DNA of 64,000 nt from Rhizobium sp. Root483D2 (GTDB lineage Bacteria; Pseudomonadota; Alphaproteobacteria; Rhizobiales; Rhizobiaceae). The notes beneath the pieces were generated by a model. The model was not told the origin of the DNA. It did no database searches and saw nothing but the letters and a program-made list of their open reading frames with translations. Positions 18,844-28,590 of this stretch are shown here, in pieces. Both the position numbers and the translations under genes were made by a program. The DNA is taken from contig NZ_LMFB01000008.1 in the NCBI RefSeq assembly GCF_001426685.1, positions 1-64,000 on the forward strand. The letters are read 5' to 3'. Within the stretch, counting starts at the first letter, position 1, and each line of letters begins with the position of its first letter.

Positions 18844-20012
<1,169 letters not shown>

Positions 20013-20135
20013 GAATTGATCCTGACGCCGGCGGCGGAATATCTCAATTTTCGCCGCCACCAGCCTCTCGGCGTCAGTCAATCGAGCGTCAGCGCCAGGA
20101 ATGAAGTGCTGGAAAAGGAGCGCGTATTCCGCTAG
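20013..20135 (+). pseudogene. LysR-regulator relic (HTH only)
   Basis: The frame reads LTPAAEYLNFRRHQPLGVS followed by QSSVSARNEVLEKE, the recognition-helix region of LysR proteins (pattern NFRRAAEALGVSQSSVSARI-LE). It stops before the rest of the protein and has substitutions at normally conserved sites. It is a short decayed fragment. Confidence 0.55.
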
Positions 20136-20195
20136 GGCGGCAGCGATGTGGGTTTTGCATGTGCCGGGCCAACCAACCAGACAATCGCGCTTGCC
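20130..20195 (-). pseudogene. IstB (IS21 helper ATPase) relic
   Basis: Read on the minus strand, the DNA gives RYPGKRDCLVGWPGTCKTHI and then AAALA. This is the P-loop of IstB ATPases (normally GGPGTGKTH) with the invariant glycine before lysine changed to cysteine. Only this patch survives, pointing to an old IS21-family insertion. Confidence 0.55.
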
Positions 20196-20372
20196 AGGAT
20201 AGCGCGCAGGTCTGTTCCATTGAACCCGCTGTAATTTTTCCTCACGACGTTCTGGAACAGCTAATCGACTGTGCCAACCGCTTCATCATTTTTGGAGAAG
20301 AACTACGGGAGCAATCAGGCTATTAGCACAGATGGGCTAATCGGCTCCGTGCCCCATCTCATCCTATCCGGA

Positions 20373-21661
20373 ATGGGGTTGTACCGTACTGCCGATGATA
20401 AAGTGGTTTGTCGGAATCAGGCACAACCATCACGCAGAGGAGCGCAGTCATGAAACATTACGCCGGCCTCGATGTCTCGGTCAAAGAAACAAGCGTCTGT
20501 ATCGTTGATGAAAGCGGGAAACTATGCCGGGAACGGAAGGTGGTCTCTCACCCGGAGGACCTTGTAGCCATCCTGAGTGATCCGGCAGTCAGCTTGGAGA
20601 GAGTGGGTATTGAGGCTGGACCGTTGTCGCAATGGCTGTTTGAAGGGCTGGCAAAAGCGGGCTTTCCGGTTTTTTGCATCGAGACGCGACACACCAAGGC
20701 ATTCCTTGACGCTCTGCAACAGAACAAGAGCGACCGGAACGACGCGCGCGGCATTGCCCATATGATGCGGGTCGGCCTGTTCAAGGACGTGCATGTGAAG
20801 ACGCTCACCAGCCAGAAGCGCCGCGCCTTGTTAGGGGCCCGATCGTTGCTGCAGGAAAAAGCGATAGACTTGGAGAACGAGATGCGTGTGCTTTTGCGCA
20901 ACTTCGGACTGAAGGTTGGCCACGCCTCGGGCGGCACGTTCGAGAGAAGGATACTCGAGCTCGTCGAACACGACCCTGAGCTAGCGGAAATCATGGAGCC
21001 ACTGCTCGCCGGACGACGCAAGTTGCGAGAAGGGCTCGCCAAACTGGAAAAGAGGGTTTTAGCTGAGGCGAAGCAGGATGACGTTTGCAGGCGGCTGATG
21101 ACGGTGCCAGGCGTCGGGCCGGTCGTCTCACTCGCCTATGTCTCGACGATCGATATCCCCAGCAGGTTTCGTCATTCTCGATCAGTCGGAGCGATATTGG
21201 GTCTTACGCCCGTACTGAAACAATCCGGCGAAGTGAGCCGGGTCGGCCACGTCTCCCTGCGCGGGGATGCCATGATGCGAAAGCTGCTCTACGAGGCCGC
21301 TCAGTCGATGATGACGCGTGTGGTGAAATGGTGCTGGCTGAAGGCATGGGCCATGAACATTGCCAAGCGGCACGGCAGCAAGAAAGCCAAGGTGGCATTG
21401 GCCCGCCGTCTCGCGGTCGTCATGCACCGCATGTGGGTGGATGGCTCGGAATTCCGCTGGACAAGGGAGGACACTGTCTCAACCGTAGCGGCATGACGGT
21501 CAGCCACAAAGGCGAGCGAGAGAATCGAATTCAGGGTTCCGCGTAGCGGCGGAAGACGTCCTTCGCGGACGATGGTGATGTGAGTTCGTGGCGGCGTTTA
21601 TTCCGATGATCCGTCATCAGGATGCAGCATAGATTGGACCACATCATCTACAGAACCCCAT
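20373..21661 (+). mobile_element. IS110-family (IS1111-type) insertion sequence
   Basis: A transposase gene lies between ATGGGGTT (20373-20380) and its inverted copy AACCCCAT (21654-21661). Short subterminal inverted repeats of this kind are typical of the IS1111 branch of IS110. The true ends should lie a few bases outside, and IS110 elements usually make no target duplication, so the limits are approximate. Confidence 0.6.
20450..21496 (+). CDS. IS110-family (IS1111-type) transposase
   Basis: This 348-residue transposase opens MKHYAGLDVSVKETSVCIVD with the first catalytic aspartate. It then has GIEAGPLSQWL and the KSDRNDARGIAHMMR motif, completing the DEDD domain. The C-terminal transposase_20 domain shows LMTVPGVGPVVSLAYVSTID, then GLTPVLKQSGEVSR and LRGDAMMRKLLYEAA. 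Length is standard and no frameshift is seen, so it may be active. It is a different lineage from the transposase at 8603. Confidence 0.9.
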   Translation: MKHYAGLDVSVKETSVCIVDESGKLCRERKVVSHPEDLVAILSDPAVSLERVGIEAGPLSQWLFEGLAKAGFPVFCIETRHTKAFLDALQQNKSDRNDARGIAHMMRVGLFKDVHVKTLTSQKRRALLGARSLLQEKAIDLENEMRVLLRNFGLKVGHASGGTFERRILELVEHDPELAEIMEPLLAGRRKLREGLAKLEKRVLAEAKQDDVCRRLMTVPGVGPVVSLAYVSTIDIPSRFRHSRSVGAILGLTPVLKQSGEVSRVGHVSLRGDAMMRKLLYEAAQSMMTRVVKWCWLKAWAMNIAKRHGSKKAKVALARRLAVVMHRMWVDGSEFRWTREDTVSTVAA

Positions 21662-21852
21662 CGTGGGAGGGCTTAGTGCCGATCCCGGAGAGAAGCGCGG
21701 GCCGCGAAAAGACGTTGAACGCTAGCCAAGATATACGCAGGAGACGACTACTTCTATATAGCGGCGCTTTCGGCTGGAAAATGCCCCAGAAGCGACGTTG
21801 CGTTCTGGGCAAATTGCGCTAGGCATCATCCGTTTGAAATCGGGAGTTGCCC

Positions 21853-22272
21853 TTGGATTACCACCTAGACGAACTTGGTTTTCTTCAAAACCCGTGGTTC
21901 CATGATGGTGGGCTGACGGGCATCACGGTCGAGGACGATGTCGTGAAATTAGGTCTGAAGATGGTCGATGGACAGCAGTTCTCATTGACGCTCAGCGACA
22001 CGGTGGCGTTTGTCGCGACTGACTTTCAGTTGGGCAACATTATATTCGACATACGCCTCTCCAAATGTACCGATATTACCCAAGATCGACTTTCAGCCTT
22101 GTACCCGTCCCCTCATCAATCAGCAGCCGAACGCTTCCACGATGCATACGGCAAAGCAATCGATGAAAAGCGCGCGGAAATCCTCATTGGCAAACTGACC
22201 CTCTTTGAACTGACCAGCAGCTACGGTTGCGAAATCGTTGCCCTATGCAGAGAGGTATCGGTGTCTCGCTGA
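21853..22272 (+). CDS. Hypothetical protein
   Basis: This 139-residue frame starts at a TTG with GGGAG about 6 nt upstream; an in-frame TTG at 21847 touches the ribosome site and is less likely. The product is soluble and beta-rich in its first half (LGFLQNPWFHDGGLTGITV and DDVVKLGLKMVDGQQFSLTL) with an acidic, helical C-terminal half. I recognise no family. Single-domain proteins of this look can be immunity or scaffold-type proteins, but nothing nearby supports a role. It sits alone between an insertion sequence and a decayed LysR gene. Confidence 0.55.
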   Translation: MDYHLDELGFLQNPWFHDGGLTGITVEDDVVKLGLKMVDGQQFSLTLSDTVAFVATDFQLGNIIFDIRLSKCTDITQDRLSALYPSPHQSAAERFHDAYGKAIDEKRAEILIGKLTLFELTSSYGCEIVALCREVSVSR

Positions 22273-22776
22273 GCCGTCTAACCGCAAAGGAGACTATTGT
22301 GGACGGCTATATTGCTGCGGCCAGCCCTGGAAAAGCGCAAAAGAGCTTGACCTCATCCCGCCGATTAGAGAAGCGCCGCCGGCGCCGCAGGTCAACATCA
22401 GCTATAGAACATAGTGCTTTGCCTTGGCACAATGTGGTAGGTCCGCCAGCTAGCCAAGCGAATAGCAAGCCTGGAGCGACTAGTTCCTGAGCCTGCGAAG
22501 TACCCCCTGCGAAGCGGCGAAATTTGCCCTCCTTGTCCTCGAACCATGCGTCCAACGCACAGTACGGGATCGCGCGGTTGGTGTTTCAGTTCGATAAACA
22601 GCGTGTGCCTGAGTAATGATGTCCTCATCAGACAGATCACCCTGGCTGGGGGTGCAAAGGTCCGTTTGATGCAGCTTCGTGGATCGTTGGTGCGCACACT
22701 ACTATAGTCTCCCGCTTCTGAGTTGTCGTTGATGATCGCTGGATGCTTCGGCGCCTGCATCTTGGCTCGCACCATA
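22273..22776. other. Non-coding stretch
   Basis: No open frame here has convincing protein character. It lies between the orphan hypothetical gene and the decayed LysR gene and appears to be degraded flanking DNA. Confidence 0.35.
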
Positions 22777-23684
22777 TCACCGAAGCTCAGCCGGGGGTCT
22801 TTGATGCCGGACCAGCGAGCGGGCAATATCGATGATATCGTCCCGCGAGGCCGTTGGATCTTTCATATTCCAGGCAACCCCCATGCCAATCTTGAAATCC
22901 ACCCCCCTCACCTTTCGAAGCTCGAAATTGCGGTTGGGAAATCTCTCGTCCATTGCGGTGCAAAGCCAATGCCAAGGCCTGCTGATACCAACGAGATCAG
23001 CGCGAAGGTGTCGTCGCAGCTATAGGCGATATTGCGGGCCAGATCGTGCTCGGCAAACATCTCGGCAAAGTACCGCTCTGTATAGGAGAGGTTCTGGCGC
23101 GAAAACGAGATGATCTTTTGATCGCGCAGGTCTTCGATGTCGATCTCTGCCAGATTGGCAAGACGGCTTTCCTTGGCCACAGCGAGCAGATATTCATCAT
23201 TCGCCATGGAGAAGAACCGCAGGCTTCCGATGTTCTCCACGGGCCGGATGAAGCCAAGGTTGATCTGGCCGGATTCCAGGCTGCGGATGATATCGCTGGT
23301 CGAGCCGCTCTGGATCTGCAGCTGGATGTCGGGATGTTTACGAGCGATCTTCGACAGAAAGGTTGGAAGCACGCCGATGGTGGCTGGATAGATCGTGCCG
23401 ATCCGGATCTTGCGCACGGTCTTGCCGGCAGCCGAACGCGTCGCTTGCGCACTCATATCGATATCGCTCAAAATCCGCACACTGCGGTTATAGAATGTCT
23501 CGCCGGCAACCGTAAGCTCTACCCGCCGTGTCGAACGGACAAACAGCTGCACGCCCAGCTCCCGCTCCAGCGCCTGGATCTGCGTCGACAGGGCCGGCTG
23601 GGCGATATGCACCCGTACTGCCGCCCTGCCGAAATGCAACTCCTCGGCAACAGCGACGAAGTAGGTGAGTTGGCGCAGTTCCAT
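22777..23684 (-). pseudogene. LysR-family regulator with a 3' frameshift
   Basis: The first ~250 codons give a normal LysR protein: HTH with AVRVHIAQPALSTQIQALERE, then LLAVAKESRLANLAEIDI and SAGLGIGFAPQWTRDF. It then hits a premature stop at 22908. The expected tail continues in another frame: FPNRNFELRKVRGVDFKIG, then GVAWNMKDPTASRDDIIDIA and RSLV, up to a stop at 22777. A one-base loss near 22942 explains this. The truncated 258-residue product lacks the last substrate-domain strands and is probably unstable or deregulated. Confidence 0.8.
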
Positions 23685-23693
23685 TTATCCTAC

Positions 23694-23720
23694 ATATTGT
23701 TGGTTTTGATACCAACATAT
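23694..23720. promoter_or_regulatory. Imperfect inverted repeat between LysR and XRE genes
   Basis: ATATTGTTGGT-TTTGAT-ACCAACATAT. The arms match except for one extra T on the left. It lies 10 bp upstream of the LysR start, in the control region shared with the XRE gene at 23763, and could be bound by either regulator. Confidence 0.45.
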
Positions 23721-23762
23721 CGTACATGGACCCGTGTGGTTTGTCATGAACAAATTGTGGGG

Positions 23763-24098
23763 ATGGAGCCATTTGCTAGAAACTTACGCTTACGCGCCGC
23801 GAAACTCGGTATTTCGAATGCCGAGGTGGCTCGCCGTGCCGACCTGAGCGATCGCCGCTATGGCAATTACGTCAGTGGACGGCGGGAGCCGGACCTAGCG
23901 ACGTTAATTCGTATTTCAAGAGTTTTGGGTGTCAGCGTGGACGAACTGGTAGGTTCGACAGTCGAAAAACGGACTGAAAGCAAGGAGCATCTACTTCAAG
24001 AACGCATCGAGGCTGCACTGCGAACTCTTGACCATGACGATCTTCAGAGACTTGCCATCATGGTCGAGGCACTTGCGGTTGCTCGCACCCCCCCATGA
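23763..24098 (+). CDS. XRE-family transcriptional regulator
   Basis: This 111-residue protein has a Cro/C1-type HTH in residues 5-62 (LRAAKLGISNAEVARRADLS, DRRYGNYVSGRREPDLATL, LGVSVDELVG) and a short helical tail with two charged helices. The length is usual for plasmid or phage XRE repressors. Only this C-terminal part of a much longer open frame is real; upstream of 23763 that frame runs antisense to the LysR gene. No partner toxin is evident. Confidence 0.8.
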   Translation: MEPFARNLRLRAAKLGISNAEVARRADLSDRRYGNYVSGRREPDLATLIRISRVLGVSVDELVGSTVEKRTESKEHLLQERIEAALRTLDHDDLQRLAIMVEALAVARTPP

Positions 24099-24387
24099 AC
24101 GGCTCACGCCCGCGGCGACTCGGAAATTTGCTCGCCTTGATAGGAACGATCAACAGTTTCAGTTGGATTTCAGTAGTTTCAGCTACTTAGGTAACTCCGG
24201 GCGAGAGTATCCGTAGCGAGCAACGGAGGCGGACTGTGTAACGTACATCCACATTGGTTGCGGATGACATTCAAATAGCTGCGCACAGCATCAATCGCTT
24301 TGGCGCAACTTAGCGAGGGCATCATCTAAGAGCTAGCGCCCCATAATGAACAAGCACCGTTGCCTACCTTTTTGATCCATTCTTGCA
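24099..24387. other. Non-coding stretch
   Basis: I see no gene, RNA or clear repeat here. It separates the XRE gene from the LysR fragment and has lower protein-like character in all frames. Confidence 0.35.
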
Positions 24388-24657
24388 GTGAGCGCACCAA
24401 ATTCCTTTGCTTTGGGACTGGAGGGCGGGTTTGCCACAGCGAAGTCGCTCGGGGAAGATAGGAGAATAGTTTGCGCATCACCTGCGTACCTAGAAAAAAA
24501 TGGCACACCAATGCATCCGGATGACTTCGCCAAACACGACTGCATCACGATGCGTTTTGTACAATATCTTGATCGTGAGTGGCCCTCTGTCGTAGACGGC
24601 GCCGTGCGAAACGTTGCAGTAAAAGGCCGTCGGGTTGCCAATGGGGGGGAACCCTGA
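24388..24657 (+). pseudogene. LysR substrate-binding domain relic
   Basis: The frame reads SLGEDRRIVCASPAYLEKNG, then TPMHPDDFAKHDCITM and DREWPSVVDGAVRNVAVKGR. This is the middle of a LysR effector domain (pattern L-DDRRIVCASPAYLE-HGTP-TPDDL-HNCL). Both ends are missing, there is no HTH, and the sequence degenerates after GGEP. It is an isolated fragment directly upstream of the replication region. Confidence 0.7.
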
Positions 24658-24792
24658 GTTTTGAAGCATAGGTGGATCGGTTTCGTCCGGTTGTTTTCGT
24701 ATGGTCAACCAGGGCGTGATCCATCTCGCGGCCAATCAATCATTCTGGGGAAACCGCTGCTAACCGCACCGAAGCGGTGTCGCTCCAAAGAA

Positions 24793-24808
24793 GTTGTACT
24801 TGTACAAC
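24793..24808. promoter_or_regulatory. Candidate parS / RepB-binding palindrome
   Basis: GTTGTAC-TT-GTACAAC has perfect 7-bp arms 144 bp before repA. Except for the central TT in place of GC it fits the alphaproteobacterial repABC parS pattern GTT-N4-GC-N4-AAC. Assignment as the centromere site is inference from pattern and position. Confidence 0.5.
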
Positions 24809-24898
24809 AACAGCTTCCCGAATCCGGATGCTGTTGGTTAATCTGTCGTTAACGAAAAAGACTTTGCCACGCCGGATAGAATCGGGCCTAATGAGATC

Positions 24899-24915
24899 AG
24901 CGCATTTTATGCGCT
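24899..24915. promoter_or_regulatory. Inverted repeat upstream of repA (probable RepA operator)
   Basis: AGCGCAT-TTT-ATGCGCT, perfect 7-bp arms, centred 45 bp before the repA start. A further AGCGC half-site follows at 24928-24932. In repABC plasmids RepA (with RepB) represses its own promoter through such a dyad. Confidence 0.55.
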
Positions 24916-24951
24916 AATCAAATAATAAGCGCGGATTGAGTCGGGGCCAAT

Positions 24952-26151
24952 ATGTTGAACATCGCAGGCAATAAAAATGGTGAGAGCCTGCGCTCTCTGA
25001 TCGCCTCTGATGCCGAAGAATTGTCGCGCCAGTTGCAGGCGCACCAACAGCGCACATTCCCGCCCACAGCGCAAAAGAATATTCGCCAGTTCACACCGGC
25101 AGAGGCTGCCGATTTCATTGGTATCCACCAGGGATATTTGCGTCAGATCGTGGCGGACGGCCATGGGCCTGAGCCCTTGGCCAATGGCCGCCGTCAATAT
25201 TCGGTGCAGGATATCGAAAACCTCCGTTATCTTCTCGACGAAGGCGGGAAGGGGCCTCGCAAATATGTCCGTCATCGGCGCGAGGGTGAAAAGCTCCAGG
25301 TCATCTCCGTGATGAACTTCAAGGGCGGTTCGGGAAAGACCACGACATCGGCGCATCTTGCACAGTTTCTCGCTTTGCGCGGCTACCGGGTTCTTGCCAT
25401 CGATCTCGATCCGCAGGCATCGCTCTCGGCGCTGTTTGGGCATCAGCCGGAATTCGACGTCGGCGAAAATGAAACGCTTTACGGTGCGATCCGTTATGAT
25501 GGCGCCAGGCGGGACGTGACGGACATCGTACGGGCGACCTATACGCCCAATCTCCATATCATTCCGGGAAATCTGGAATTGATGGAGTTCGAGCATGAAA
25601 CCCCCAAGGCTCTGGCCGGCCGGCATCAATCGGATTCGATGTTCTTTGCCCGTATCGGCGAATGCCTCGCCGAGATCGAAAGCGCCTACGACATTGTGGT
25701 GATCGATTGCCCGCCGCAATTGGGCTTCTTGACGCTCTCAGCGCTCTGCGCGGCGACGGCAGTTCTCATCACTGTGCATCCGCAGATGCTGGACGTGATG
25801 TCGATGAGCCAGTTCCTTCATATGACCGGGGATCTGCTGTCGGTCGTCGAAGAAGCCGGCGGTTCGATGGACTATGATTGGATGCGCTATCTCGTGACGC
25901 GGTATGAGCCGAACGACGGTCCGCAATCGCAGATGTCAGGCTTCATGCGCTCGATTTTCGGAAACCGGGTTCTGGAAAATTCGATGGTCAAATCGACGGC
26001 GATTTCCGATGCTGGGCTGACCAAGCAGACGCTTTATGAAGTGGACAGGAACCAGTTCACCAGAGGTACCTATGACCGGGCGCTCGAATCCCTCACGGCC
26101 GTGAACACGGAAATAGAGGATCTGATCAAGCGAACATGGGGAAGGAAGTAA
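24952..26151 (+). CDS. repA: RepA, plasmid partitioning ATPase (ParA-like)
   Basis: This 399-residue RepA has an N-terminal DNA-binding region (about 45-105, FTPAEAADFIGIHQGYLRQI), which autoregulates the operon. It has a deviant Walker A KGGSGKTTT at about 124-132, Walker A' in AIDLDPQASLSALFG and Walker B VVIDCPPQLGFLT. Length matches the family (~400). With RepB and parS it segregates the replicon. The repB start follows 3 bp after its stop, so translation is coupled. Confidence 0.96.
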   Translation: MLNIAGNKNGESLRSLIASDAEELSRQLQAHQQRTFPPTAQKNIRQFTPAEAADFIGIHQGYLRQIVADGHGPEPLANGRRQYSVQDIENLRYLLDEGGKGPRKYVRHRREGEKLQVISVMNFKGGSGKTTTSAHLAQFLALRGYRVLAIDLDPQASLSALFGHQPEFDVGENETLYGAIRYDGARRDVTDIVRATYTPNLHIIPGNLELMEFEHETPKALAGRHQSDSMFFARIGECLAEIESAYDIVVIDCPPQLGFLTLSALCAATAVLITVHPQMLDVMSMSQFLHMTGDLLSVVEEAGGSMDYDWMRYLVTRYEPNDGPQSQMSGFMRSIFGNRVLENSMVKSTAISDAGLTKQTLYEVDRNQFTRGTYDRALESLTAVNTEIEDLIKRTWGRK

Positions 26152-26154
26152 CAC

Positions 26155-27180
26155 GTGGCGCGCAAGAATGTTTTTAACCTGATCGAATCCGATGTGAGCC
26201 CGCAGGTGGACAATGAGCCTGCGTTTGCCAATTCGCGGCCGCTTGCTGGTTTTGAAAAGCCGTTGAAACGGGCAAGTCCCGTTGGCGCCATATCCCAGTC
26301 GCTGGGTGGCGTGCATGAGAAGGCACAACGTGTCGATGCGCTGGAGAAGCAGCTTGCTCAGGGGCAGGCGATCGTCGAGCTCGACACGGCGGTACTCGAC
26401 AGTTCGTTTGTTGTCGATCGGCTCGGCGTGAGTTCGCAAGACCAGGCGCTTCTGGTTTCTCAGATTCGCGAACATGGGCAGCAGGTGCCTATCCTTGTAC
26501 GTCCGCACCCGGAGAGGGAAGGGCGCTTTCAGGTTGCCTATGGTCACCGCCGCCTGGCCGCCATCAAGACGATCGGCGGCCCCATCCGCGCCGTCATTCG
26601 CGATCTCACTGACGAACAGCTCGTTGTCAGCCAGGGGCAGGAAAACAACGCGCGGACAGACCTGACATTTATCGAACGCGCCTTCTTTGCCTCACGCCTG
26701 GAAGGACGCAATTTCAGCCGCGATGTCATCATGTCCGCTTTGGGTGTCGATAAGGCTGCCCTGTCGCGCATGATCGCGCTGGTAAACCGGCTGCCTGCCG
26801 AACTTATCGAGGCAATTGGTGCCGCCCCCGGCTTTGGCCGGACGCGCTGGGCCGAGCTTGCCGATCTGATCGAAGACGAGAGCCGGAGGCAGCGAGCGCT
26901 CGAATCACTTCGCGCCGCAGGTTTTGACAGCCTGACGTCAGACGCGCGCTTCCAGGCGGTCTACGACCGGTTGCGAGAGAGCAGGGACAAGGCGCGAAGC
27001 GCGTTTTGGAGTGCCGGTACCGGCCGCAAGGCGGTGAGAATATCCGAGACGGGCGACGCGTTGAAACTGGTGTTCGACAAGACGGTCGAGCCGGATTTTG
27101 GCGCCTATGTGGAAGGGAAGCTTTCCGCGCTTTACGGCGATTTCGTGCAATCGAAAGAGACAACAGGAACAGGAGACTGA
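26155..27180 (+). CDS. repB: RepB, partitioning centromere-binding protein (ParB-like)
   Basis: This 341-residue RepB has a ParB N-domain with SQIREHGQQVPILVRPHPE and the YGHRRLAAIKTIG nucleotide/partner motif, then an HTH (VIMSALGVDKAALSRMIAL) that recognises parS. The C-terminal dimerisation region ends ALYGDFVQSKE. The start is a GTG with GAAGGAAG upstream. The length (~320-340) and order are standard. Confidence 0.95.
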   Translation: MARKNVFNLIESDVSPQVDNEPAFANSRPLAGFEKPLKRASPVGAISQSLGGVHEKAQRVDALEKQLAQGQAIVELDTAVLDSSFVVDRLGVSSQDQALLVSQIREHGQQVPILVRPHPEREGRFQVAYGHRRLAAIKTIGGPIRAVIRDLTDEQLVVSQGQENNARTDLTFIERAFFASRLEGRNFSRDVIMSALGVDKAALSRMIALVNRLPAELIEAIGAAPGFGRTRWAELADLIEDESRRQRALESLRAAGFDSLTSDARFQAVYDRLRESRDKARSAFWSAGTGRKAVRISETGDALKLVFDKTVEPDFGAYVEGKLSALYGDFVQSKETTGTGD

Positions 27181-27194
27181 ATCGCAAAAGAAAA

Positions 27195-27285
27195 AGGCCC
27201 CCAAACGTTTCCGTCGTGGAAGCCCCTCTCATAAGTTTCGCAGCTAGAGAATCACATTTCCACGAATCATAGTCAAGAGTCTTTG
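27195..27285 (-). ncRNA. Antisense counter-transcribed RNA in the repB-repC gap (RepE-type)
   Basis: The 154-bp repB-repC gap carries the usual repABC incompatibility RNA on the minus strand. A -35-like TTGACT lies at 27273-27278 (minus), with a weak -10 about 17 bp on. The transcript runs through GCTTCC-ACGAC-GGAAAC to a GGGGGCC followed by TTTTTC, which looks like its terminator. In related plasmids this RNA limits RepC synthesis. The exact ends are inferred. Confidence 0.6.
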
Positions 27286-27334
27286 GCATCGTTTTGGTGA
27301 GCAAATTTCTTTTGCCTTTTACAAGGTGAAGAAA

Positions 27335-28549
27335 ATGCAGGTTGGAAGTGTGACGACGCCCTTTGGGCGGCGGCCGATGACACTTGCCATGGTGGCAAAT
27401 CAAGTTTTGGCCCAAGAGATCGAGCCGGAAAAGTCGGTCGACAAGTGGAAACTCTATCGCAGTTTGTGCGAGGCACGTTCGCGCCTTCAGATAACCGACC
27501 GTGCTTTGGCGGTTATGAACGCTCTCTTGAGCTTTTATCCGAAGAATGAGCTGTCGGTGGACAACGGCCTCGTCGTCTTTCCCTCGAATGCGCAGCTATC
27601 ATTGCGTGCCCATGGAATGGCGGAGCAGACGTTGCGCCGGCATCTTGCGGTGCTTGTCGAGACGGGGCTTCTGTCGCGCAAGGACAGTGCCAACGGCAAG
27701 CGCTATGCGCGCCGTGACCGGGCGGGCTCGATCGACGAGGCCTTCGGCTTCTCCCTAGCACCGCTTCTGGCACGAGCCGATGATATCGAACGGCTGGCAG
27801 ACGAGGTTGTTGCTGAGCGCCTGCATACGCAGCGCCTGCGCGAGCGATTGACCATCTGCAGCCGCGACCTATCAAAGCTCATCGAAACGGCGCTGGAGGA
27901 GGGGATTGCGGGCGATTGGACAGGCACGCATCTGCATTATAGCGCTCTTTTAGGCGCGCTCCCGCGCAAGCCAGGGGCGATTGAGCTGACGGTAGCGCTG
28001 GGCGAAATCGAGGCATTGCGCGACGAGGTGGCCAACCGATTGGAAACACAGATTAATCAGCAAAAAACAAGCGGCAATGCCCCCCAAAATGAGCGCCACA
28101 TACAGAATTCAAATCCCGACTGTATTCCTGAATCTGAACCTGCTCTCGAAAAGAAGCAGGAGGAAAATTCCGTGACCGGGCGGCACGGTGGGAATGACCG
28201 GGTCAAGGCGTTCCCACTCAACATGGTGCTGTCGGCATGCCCGGATATCACCATGTACGGGCCGGGCGGCGGTATTTCCAGCTGGCGTGACCTGATGGCT
28301 GCCGCGGAGGTGGTGCGCTCGATGTTGGGCGTCAGTCCCAGCGCCTATCATCAGGCTTGCGAAATTCTCGGTCCTGAAAATGCGGCGGCCGTGATGGCTT
28401 GCATCCTAGAGCGGGGCGGCCAGATCAATTCTGCCGGTGGATATCTCCGCGATCTGACTCGCAGAGCCGAAAAGGGCGAGTTTTCCCTCGGGCCAATGTT
28501 GATGGCGCTGATGCGGGCCAATGCGCCGGGGGACCGGAAAGCCGGGTAG
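27335..28549 (+). CDS. repC: RepC, replication initiator
   Basis: This 404-residue initiator has the family opening MQVGSVTTPFGRRPMTLAM, winged-helix motifs (NAQLSLRAHGMAEQTLRRHL, VETGLLSRKDSANGKRYARR) and a C-terminal domain ending in the AGGYLRDLTRRAEKG region. The start at 27335 is preferred over GTG 27326 because AAGG lies 8 nt before it and the sequence agrees with other RepC proteins. The origin is normally inside repC in an AT-rich segment; the 28050-28140 stretch is the most AT-rich part here. RepC is controlled by the antisense RNA upstream. Confidence 0.95.
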   Translation: MQVGSVTTPFGRRPMTLAMVANQVLAQEIEPEKSVDKWKLYRSLCEARSRLQITDRALAVMNALLSFYPKNELSVDNGLVVFPSNAQLSLRAHGMAEQTLRRHLAVLVETGLLSRKDSANGKRYARRDRAGSIDEAFGFSLAPLLARADDIERLADEVVAERLHTQRLRERLTICSRDLSKLIETALEEGIAGDWTGTHLHYSALLGALPRKPGAIELTVALGEIEALRDEVANRLETQINQQKTSGNAPQNERHIQNSNPDCIPESEPALEKKQEENSVTGRHGGNDRVKAFPLNMVLSACPDITMYGPGGGISSWRDLMAAAEVVRSMLGVSPSAYHQACEILGPENAAAVMACILERGGQINSAGGYLRDLTRRAEKGEFSLGPMLMALMRANAPGDRKAG

Positions 28550-28590
28550 GGCAGGGGGCCTTGTCCAGCCCGCAGAGCCCTGTTTGCAGT

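Noticed and set aside
23046-23762. The N-terminal two thirds of a 350-codon frame ending in the XRE protein
   Set aside because: It is antisense to the LysR gene up to 23684. Only the portion from the ATG at 23763 is protein-like.
24160-24330. A tRNA-like or structured RNA near the XRE gene
   Set aside because: No cloverleaf arms or anticodon loop could be assembled.
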